A stretch of 20,164 nucleotides of DNA. Source: Ktedonobacteraceae bacterium (lineage in GTDB: Bacteria; Chloroflexota; Ktedonobacteria; Ktedonobacterales; Ktedonobacteraceae). The position numbers and the translations under genes are program-made. Below are positions 14,219-20,164 of this stretch, piece by piece. Under the pieces are notes generated by a model. It was not told the DNA's origin and ran no database searches. It saw only the letters and a list, made by a program, of their open reading frames with translations. Each line of letters begins with the position of its first letter. The stretch's first letter is position 1. The stretch covers positions 1 through 20,164 of the forward strand of contig JADBKA010000082.1 in NCBI GenBank assembly GCA_014896635.1. The letters are read 5' to 3'.

Positions 14219-17200
14219 GTGACGTATTATCAGATTGAAGTGCGTGCAAGCTCGGAGCAGTACGATACCCTTGCTCACCAGGTTGCCCGCGATATGATAC
14301 ATCTACCAGCAAAACATCTTCCATCATTACAAACAATCATTACAGGCAATTCTCCATTTTCCCTGCATACTGCTCAGTTGTATCGCCTTTCTGGCTCCCT
14401 CGATGCTTCTCATCTCACGCAGCTTGTTCAACAGTTGCTCGTTGATCCGGTAGTACAGACGGCACAGGTGACCGCCGACTCCGCTGAAGAGGAGCCACAG
14501 GACGGCTATGTTGTCGATGTCTTCTTTCATGCCGGCGTCACCGATACGCTGGCCGAGAGCGTGCTGGAAGGCGCGCGCATGCTCGGCATCGCTGGACTGG
14601 CAAAAGTGGAGACGGGACGGCGCTATGTGCTCGATGCGCGCCTGAGCGAGGCCGATGCGCACGCGATTGCACGCGCCCTGCTCTATAATCCCGTCATTCA
14701 GCATTATTATCTGCGCTCACCCGGCGTCCGTTCAACTATCGTTCCCATTGGAGAAGAAGCTGCACTGATGGACAGCCAGGAAGGCGCGCAGGTCACAACT
14801 ATTCCCCTCTCGACAATGAGCGATGAACAACTGCTGGACCTCAGCCGGGCCGGCCTGCTGGCGCTGAACCTGGATGAGATGCGCGCCATCCAGCGACATT
14901 ATCGTGAGCAGGGCCGCGAGCCGACCGATGTCGAGCTGGAGACGCTGGCGCAAACCTGGTCCGAACACTGCTCGCACAAAACGTTCAAGGCCACGATCAA
15001 TTATCGTGAAGTAGACGCGCAGGGCCGCGAGCCTGTCCGCGAAACGATTCACGGCCTGCTCAAAAGCTATATTATGCGCGCAACAGAAGAAATCAGACCT
15101 GCATGGCTGGTCTCTGCATTTAAAGATAATGCGGGGATCATTCGTTTTAGCGAGATACAGGATCTCGCCTTCAAAGTAGAGACGCACAATCATCCTTCAG
15201 CCATCGAACCATTTGGCGGCGCGAATACAGGCGTGGGCGGCGTGATCCGCGACGTACTCGGCGTTTCAGCGCAGCCGATAGCCTGCACAGATGTGCTCTG
15301 CTTTGGTCCCCCCACCGCATCGCAGAATGAACTACCTGCCGGCGTGCTCCCGCCGGCGCGTATCGCCAGTGGCGTCGTCAGCGGCGTGCGCGACTACGGC
15401 AATAAGATGGGCATTCCCACCGTCAACGGAGCTGTCCTGTATCATGACGGTTATCTTTACAATCCGCTGGTTTTCTGTGGCTGTCTTGGCATCTTACCGC
15501 ATGGCAGCCATCCCGCCCATGTTGAGCCGGGCGACCTGATCGTCGTACTCGGTGGCCGCACGGGCCGTGATGGCATTCACGGCGCAACCTTCTCTTCTGG
15601 CGAAATGAGCAGCGAGATCAACGCACAGGCTGGCTCTGCCGTGCAGATTGGTGCGCCGATCACCGAAAAGAAAGTGGCGGATGTGATCATCCAGGCGCGT
15701 GACCGCCGGCTCTATCATGCCATCACTGACTGTGGTGCGGGCGGCTTCTCATCGGCGATTGGCGAGATGGGAGCTGCTACAGGCGCGCGCGTCGAACTGG
15801 CAAAGGCGCCGTTGAAGTACCAGGGATTGAAGCCCTGGGAGATCTGGCTCTCTGAAGCGCAGGAACGCATGGTTCTGGCTGTGCCGCCACAGCATCTTGA
15901 CGAACTGCTGGCAATCTGCGCCATCGAAGAGGTTGAGGCCAGCATTCTCGGCCAGTTTACCGGCGATCAGCGCCTGACCGTTACCTATCGCGGCCAGCCC
16001 GTCGCCGACATGGATATGCGCTTCCTGCACGAAGGCAATCCCCGCCGGACGCTTGATGCGTACTGGCAGCAATCCCCTGTCGCAAGCATAGCAAACACAT
16101 CCGGCAGTGAACAGGACACACCGTACCTTGCCCAATCGTTTGCTCCTACGCTACTGGCGCTGCTGCGCCATCCGACTATTGGCTCTAAGGAAGCGATTGT
16201 GCGGCGCTACGATCATGAAGTGCAGGGCGCGACAGTGCTCAAGCCGCTGGTCGGGCGCGCCGGCAACGGACCGGGCGATGCCGCTGTGCTGTGTCCTCTG
16301 CTCGAAGAGCGGGCAGCGAAAAGCATCGTGCTCTCGAACGGGATCAATCCGCTCTACGGCAAAATAGATCCGTACCATATGGCGCTCAATGCCGTTGATG
16401 AGGCGCTGCGCAATCTGACGGCAGTTGGCGGTGATATCACGCGCGCGGCCCTGCTGGATAACTTCTGCTGGGGCAATCCCGGCGATCCTGTACAACTGGG
16501 TATGCTGGTACGGGCCGTCAAGGGCTGCTATGACGCGGCAGTCGGCTTTGGCACGCCGTTTATCTCAGGCAAAGACAGCCTCAACAACGAGTACCGGGCT
16601 GACGGGCAACGCCTGCCCGTGATCCCTACGCTGTTGATTTCGGCGGTCAGTGTCATTGACGATGCGGCGCGGACTATTGATATGTCGCTCAAAACGCCCG
16701 GCAACCTGCTCTATCTTGTCGGTGCAACATATAACGAACTGGCCGGATCTCACTATGCCGAAGTCGTCGATCCCGATTCGTTTGTACACCTCTTTCCTAC
16801 GACCGCTGTACCACAGGTGCATATCGAGCGCGCGCGAGTGACGATGCAGGCGCTTGGCTCCGCCATCCGCACCGGACTGGTACGAGCCTGCCATGATCTC
16901 TCAGAAGGCGGGCTGGCGGTAGCTGCCGCAGAGATGGCTCTGGCCAGTTTGCTTGGAGCAAGCATCAACGTTGCCACAATTGATGTAAAGCATGCGCAGG
17001 ATATGCAGCCGACAACGACCAGTATCGTACGCCTGTTTAGCGAATCGGCGTCGCGCTTCCTGGTCGAGGTCACTCCTGAGCAACTGGGCGCATTTGAGCA
17101 ACATATGCGGGCCGCCGGTACCGGCGATCTGACGTATATTGGTACTGTCACCAATACTGCGCGCCTTCTTATCTATGACGATGACAGGGAACTGATAAAT

Positions 17201-17248
17201 TTAAGCGTGGCTGAGCTACAAGAAGCCTGGAAGGGGAGTACCGTATGA
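14219..17248 (+). CDS. purL: Phosphoribosylformylglycinamidine synthase large subunit with N-terminal PurS-like repeats
   Basis: PurL converts FGAR to FGAM with ATP and ammonia supplied by PurQ. The 1009-residue protein exceeds the usual small PurL (about 740) by an N-terminal extension. Residues about 3-85 and 97-168 are two PurS-like folds; the second (VFFHAGVTD, GARMLGIAGLAKVETG, LLYNPVIQHYYL) is clearly PurS. The core follows with WSEHCSHKTF (247-256), then FKVETHNHPSAIEPFGGA from 318, TGRDGIHGATFSSGEM, and the second half from about residue 645. So PurS is built in, and no separate purS is needed nearby. The start is GTG 14219 with AGGA seven bases upstream. The stop overlaps purQ-purM by ATGA. 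Confidence 0.95.
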   Translation: MTYYQIEVRASSEQYDTLAHQVARDMIHLPAKHLPSLQTIITGNSPFSLHTAQLYRLSGSLDASHLTQLVQQLLVDPVVQTAQVTADSAEEEPQDGYVVDVFFHAGVTDTLAESVLEGARMLGIAGLAKVETGRRYVLDARLSEADAHAIARALLYNPVIQHYYLRSPGVRSTIVPIGEEAALMDSQEGAQVTTIPLSTMSDEQLLDLSRAGLLALNLDEMRAIQRHYREQGREPTDVELETLAQTWSEHCSHKTFKATINYREVDAQGREPVRETIHGLLKSYIMRATEEIRPAWLVSAFKDNAGIIRFSEIQDLAFKVETHNHPSAIEPFGGANTGVGGVIRDVLGVSAQPIACTDVLCFGPPTASQNELPAGVLPPARIASGVVSGVRDYGNKMGIPTVNGAVLYHDGYLYNPLVFCGCLGILPHGSHPAHVEPGDLIVVLGGRTGRDGIHGATFSSGEMSSEINAQAGSAVQIGAPITEKKVADVIIQARDRRLYHAITDCGAGGFSSAIGEMGAATGARVELAKAPLKYQGLKPWEIWLSEAQERMVLAVPPQHLDELLAICAIEEVEASILGQFTGDQRLTVTYRGQPVADMDMRFLHEGNPRRTLDAYWQQSPVASIANTSGSEQDTPYLAQSFAPTLLALLRHPTIGSKEAIVRRYDHEVQGATVLKPLVGRAGNGPGDAAVLCPLLEERAAKSIVLSNGINPLYGKIDPYHMALNAVDEALRNLTAVGGDITRAALLDNFCWGNPGDPVQLGMLVRAVKGCYDAAVGFGTPFISGKDSLNNEYRADGQRLPVIPTLLISAVSVIDDAARTIDMSLKTPGNLLYLVGATYNELAGSHYAEVVDPDSFVHLFPTTAVPQVHIERARVTMQALGSAIRTGLVRACHDLSEGGLAVAAAEMALASLLGASINVATIDVKHAQDMQPTTTSIVRLFSESASRFLVEVTPEQLGAFEQHMRAAGTGDLTYIGTVTNTARLLIYDDDRELINLSVAELQEAWKGSTV

Positions 17249-19143
17249 CGCGCGCACTGGTACTGCGGGCGCCCGGCATTAACTGTGACCGCGAGACGGC
17301 GCGGGCCTGCCGCCTGGTTGGCTTTGATACGTCGCTGATTCATATTAATGAGCTGATCAAAGCTCCGCAAACACTGCTGGACTATCACTTTCTGGTCATC
17401 CCCGGCGGCTTTTCCTATGGCGACGACCTGGGAGCCGGTACGCTACTGGCGAAGAACCTGGCGATCCACCTGGAGGAGCCACTGCGCCGCTTTGTTGAAG
17501 AGGGGCGCCCGGTGCTCGGCATCTGTAATGGCTTCCAGGTACTGGTACGCCTGGGGCTGCTCCCTGGTCTTGTAGAGCAGAATGGACAGCAAGAAGACGA
17601 TGCCACTCAGGAGTCGGAGATCATGCAGGCGACGCTTGCCGCGAATGCCTCAACGCTGTTCGAGTGTCGCTGGGTGACCCTGGCAGCTCAGCCGGGTCCG
17701 TGCATCTTTACGCGTGGCATTGATCGGCTCATCGAGTTGCCCGTCGCGCATGGCGAAGGACAGTTCGTGTTTCGCGGCGACATCGCACAGCTTCAGGAGC
17801 AGGGGCTGGTGCCGCTAGTTTATGCCACGAGCGATGGTGAGACGCAGGATGTGCCTTACCCGGCCAATCCCAATGGGTCGGCGGGCAATGTTGCCGGCGT
17901 CTGCAACGAGCAGGGCAACGTCTTTGGTCTGATGCCGCATCCCGAACGCTATGTCAATGCGCTGCATCATCCGCAGCGCCGCGCGATGGCAAACGGGCAG
18001 GGGGATGGCCTGCTGATCTTCCGCAATGCCTTTGAATATGCGCTGCAATTCACTCATGGTCCCTCACACACGCCCGATCCGGCATCGCAGTCCCATTCAG
18101 GCCAGAACCAGGGGCAAGGTCAGGGCATGACTTATGCCGCCAGCGGCGTCAATATTGACGCCGGAGAGCAGGCGGTGCGCCTGATGCAGAAGGCCATCCG
18201 CGCGACGCATGGACCGGAAGTGCTGGCCGGCGTCGGCGCGTTTGCCGGAGCGTTCAGCGCCGGCCAGATCCAGAAAATGCACCAGCCGGCTCTGCTCGCT
18301 ACAACCGATGGCGTGGGTACAAAGACGCTGCTGGCCGCCCAGGTCGGGCGTTTTGACACCATCGGCTACGACATTGTGAACCACTGTGTCAACGATCTGC
18401 TTGTGCAAGGTGGCAAACCGCTGTTCTTCATGGATTATATCGCCGTGCATAAGCTGGACCCGGTGCAGGTCGCCACCATCGTGCAGGGTATTGCCAGAGC
18501 GTGTCAGGAGGTAGGGTGTGCGCTGCTTGGAGGCGAGACGGCGGAGATGCCCGACGTCTACGCGCCCGGAGCGTTCGACCTGGCGGGTACGATGGTAGGC
18601 ATTGTGGAGCAGAATGACATTGTGAATGGCTCCGCGATTCGCGCCGACGATATCATCCTGGGCCTGCCCTCAAACGGTCTGCATACCAACGGCTACTCCC
18701 TGGCCCGGCGTGTGTTCGCGCCTTACGCGCTCGATACCTACTTCCCCGAACTGGGAGAGCCGCTGGTTGACGCGCTGCTGCGCCCTCATCGCTGCTATCT
18801 ACGCGAAATCGACCAGTTGCGTCACTATCTGGCGGACCGCGAACGTTTTATTAAAGGAATGGCGCATATCACCGGCGGCAGTTTTGAAGGCAATATTGCC
18901 CGCATTCTCCCGCAGGGGTTGCGAGCCGTGATTGATACCAGGGCCTGGCGCGTTCCGCCGCTCTTCCAGCTCATTGCGCGTCTGGGTGGCATCCCGCGCC
19001 GCGAGCAATATCGCACCCTGAACATGGGCATCGGCATGGTGCTTGTGCTCTCACCTAAAACGGCGCTGGAGGCCCGTTGCGTTCTGCCAGAACTGCTCAC
19101 AATCGGTCAGATTGAAGAAGGAGAAGGAGTAATCTTGCGATGA
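17245..19143 (+). CDS. PurQ-PurM fusion: FGAM synthase glutaminase and AIR synthetase
   Basis: One 632-residue ORF holds two normally separate enzymes. Residues 1-275 are PurQ, the glutaminase that feeds ammonia to PurL: GINCDRETARAC, the nucleophile Cys94 in GICNGFQ, and His232/Glu234 in MPHPERY. A Gln/Gly/Ser-rich linker (about 275-294) leads to residues 295-632, PurM, which closes FGAM to AIR using ATP: MTYAASGVNIDAG, TTDGVGTKT (353-360), GGETAEMPD (429-437) and TNGYSLAR. Met295 (ATG 18127) has AAGG seven bases upstream, so a free PurM could also be made internally. The ORF reads through without a stop, so it is a true fusion unless the assembly missed a frameshift. Overlaps by ATGA link it to purL and purC. 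Confidence 0.93.
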   Translation: MTRALVLRAPGINCDRETARACRLVGFDTSLIHINELIKAPQTLLDYHFLVIPGGFSYGDDLGAGTLLAKNLAIHLEEPLRRFVEEGRPVLGICNGFQVLVRLGLLPGLVEQNGQQEDDATQESEIMQATLAANASTLFECRWVTLAAQPGPCIFTRGIDRLIELPVAHGEGQFVFRGDIAQLQEQGLVPLVYATSDGETQDVPYPANPNGSAGNVAGVCNEQGNVFGLMPHPERYVNALHHPQRRAMANGQGDGLLIFRNAFEYALQFTHGPSHTPDPASQSHSGQNQGQGQGMTYAASGVNIDAGEQAVRLMQKAIRATHGPEVLAGVGAFAGAFSAGQIQKMHQPALLATTDGVGTKTLLAAQVGRFDTIGYDIVNHCVNDLLVQGGKPLFFMDYIAVHKLDPVQVATIVQGIARACQEVGCALLGGETAEMPDVYAPGAFDLAGTMVGIVEQNDIVNGSAIRADDIILGLPSNGLHTNGYSLARRVFAPYALDTYFPELGEPLVDALLRPHRCYLREIDQLRHYLADRERFIKGMAHITGGSFEGNIARILPQGLRAVIDTRAWRVPPLFQLIARLGGIPRREQYRTLNMGIGMVLVLSPKTALEARCVLPELLTIGQIEEGEGVILR

Positions 19144-19904
19144 AAATGCCTCGCACTTTCGGTCCTTTGCTAGCCGAGGGCAAGACAAAGCAAATTTATG
19201 CTCATCCTGATGATGACGCGCTGGTCTACATGGTCAGTAAAGACCAGATTACGGCAGGCGATGGCACACGTCGTGACGATCTGGCCGGCAAAGGGCGTTG
19301 GAGCACTATCACCACCGCCAACGTTTTTCGTCTCTTGAACGAAGAAGGAATCGCCACCCATTTTGTTGAGCAGATCGATGACCGCACGCTGCTGGTGCGC
19401 CGCTGCGCGATGCTGCCTATCGAGCAGGTCATGCGTCGCATCGCCACCGGCTCCTACCTCAAACGCCATCCAGAGGTGATCGAGGGAACGCGCTTCGATC
19501 CTGTGCTCGTCGAGACTTTTCTTAAAGACGACGCGCGCCACGATCCCCAGATCTGGAAGGATGATATTATCATTGCCGGGCTGGCCGGCGAACCGGAAAT
19601 CGACTGGATGGCGGCGCAGGGTCGCCGCGTCTTCGAGGTGCTCGAAAGAGCCTGGGCCAGTCTGGATGTTACGCTTGTCGATCTGAAAATCGAGTTCGGG
19701 CGCGACCGGGACGGCAAACTCCTGGTTGCTGACGTTATCGACAACGATAGCTGGCGGCTCTGGCCCGGCGGCGACAAAAGGCGCATGCTTGATAAACAGG
19801 TCTATCGCAATCTAAAAGACGTGACAGAGGCCGACTTGCAGCAGGTCGCGGACCGCTACGCCCTGGTGGCTGATCTGACCCGCAGGTTGCAGGTCAATCA
19901 TTAG
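19140..19904 (+). CDS. purC: SAICAR synthetase (phosphoribosylaminoimidazole-succinocarboxamide synthase)
   Basis: PurC joins CAIR and aspartate with ATP to make SAICAR. LLAEGKTKQIY (10-20) is the nucleotide-binding start; SKDQITAGDG, RRIATGSYLKR, FLKDDARHDPQ and VDLKIEFG follow. The end, ADVIDNDSWRLWPGGDK with DKQVYRNLKD, is closer to the SAICAR domain of animal PAICS than to the E. coli/B. subtilis enzyme, which has DEISPD there. The length of 254 residues is normal. ATG 19140 overlaps the previous stop as ATGA; ATG 19146 is a possible alternative. The next gene, purF, is 48 bp away. Confidence 0.95.
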   Translation: MKMPRTFGPLLAEGKTKQIYAHPDDDALVYMVSKDQITAGDGTRRDDLAGKGRWSTITTANVFRLLNEEGIATHFVEQIDDRTLLVRRCAMLPIEQVMRRIATGSYLKRHPEVIEGTRFDPVLVETFLKDDARHDPQIWKDDIIIAGLAGEPEIDWMAAQGRRVFEVLERAWASLDVTLVDLKIEFGRDRDGKLLVADVIDNDSWRLWPGGDKRRMLDKQVYRNLKDVTEADLQQVADRYALVADLTRRLQVNH

Positions 19905-19952
19905 CCTGTCACTGTCACGATGACACAGCGTCTCTCAGAGAGGAGCATAGGG

Positions 19953-20164
19953 ATGGAACGGCTACGCGATGCCTGCGGTGTTGTGGGTATTTACGCACCG
20001 GGGCGGGAGAATAGCCTGGATGTGCGGCGTTATCTGACGCTCGCGCTCACTGCATTACAGCATCGTGGGCAAGAGAGCGCCGGCATGGCCGTCTATGACA
20101 GTGATGGCCAGGTGGTCCATCGCGTTGGCATGGGAAAGGTCCGCGACGTCTTTCAGGATTCGGG
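19953..20164 (+). CDS. purF: Amidophosphoribosyltransferase, N-terminal part (cut by window end)
   Basis: PurF makes phosphoribosylamine from PRPP and glutamine, the committed step of purine synthesis. The 70 visible codons begin MERLRDACGVVGIYAP, where Cys8 would become the N-terminal nucleophile after removal of a seven-residue propeptide. LQHRGQESAGM is the second glutaminase signature. AGGAG (19941-19945) is seven bases before ATG 19953. It is the last visible gene of the purL-purQM-purC-purF operon; the phosphoribosyltransferase half lies beyond the window. Confidence 0.93.
   Translation, partial: MERLRDACGVVGIYAPGRENSLDVRRYLTLALTALQHRGQESAGMAVYDSDGQVVHRVGMGKVRDVFQDS

Noticed and set aside
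1..20164. CRISPR array, tRNA or rRNA genes
   Set aside because: No regularly spaced repeats, cloverleaf with a T-loop GGTTCGA-type motif, or rRNA segments were seen on either strand.

Overview
The window looks like a chromosome segment from a soil-type Chloroflexota, most likely Ktedonobacteria-like. This rests on the mix of gene families, a PurL with PurS-like repeats, a F420-type luciferase-like oxidoreductase and the base composition; it is inference, with no rRNA or marker tree behind it. Two zones differ in texture. Positions 1 to about 5230 are comparatively AT-rich accessory DNA. From about 5232 on, most genes are GC-rich housekeeping genes with short gaps or 4-base overlaps.

Accessory zone. 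A small XRE-type regulator (minus strand) diverges from an orphan N6-adenine DNA methyltransferase with a fused specificity-like tail; no restriction gene is in view. Next comes a compact RiPP cassette: a 59-codon precursor-like ORF (2832-3011), an ATP-grasp peptide maturase (3008-3997) and a PIMT-like methyltransferase (3994-5193), linked by GTGA and ATGA overlaps. This is the layout of a graspetide (omega-ester peptide) locus with a PIMT-type tailoring enzyme, which in described cases forms aspartimide or isoaspartate. The short precursor is the most interesting item. Its first 11 codons and leader are an exact 41-bp copy of the start of the M48 peptidase gene that follows the cassette (2820-2860 = 5232-5272). 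The cassette therefore seems to have landed at the start of the peptidase gene and borrowed its promoter and start codon.

Middle zone. The M48 (Ste24/HtpX-like) membrane peptidase converges on a luciferase-like oxidoreductase, which probably shares an operon with a six-span membrane protein. A divergent PadR regulator sits across a 96-bp gap carrying two inverted copies of a 16-bp operator. Then come a promoter, a potentially structured leader RNA, two unrecognised small genes (the second a zinc ribbon) and a strong symmetric terminator. A 170-bp hairpin-rich, REP-like spacer precedes peptide deformylase on the minus strand.

Housekeeping zone. tilS diverges from def across a perfect dyad and is followed by hpt and gpsA. 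A new promoter then drives a purine operon, purL (with two PurS-like domains), a purQ-purM fusion, purC and purF (cut by the window end). These supply FGAM synthase, AIR synthetase, SAICAR synthetase and the PRPP amidotransferase.
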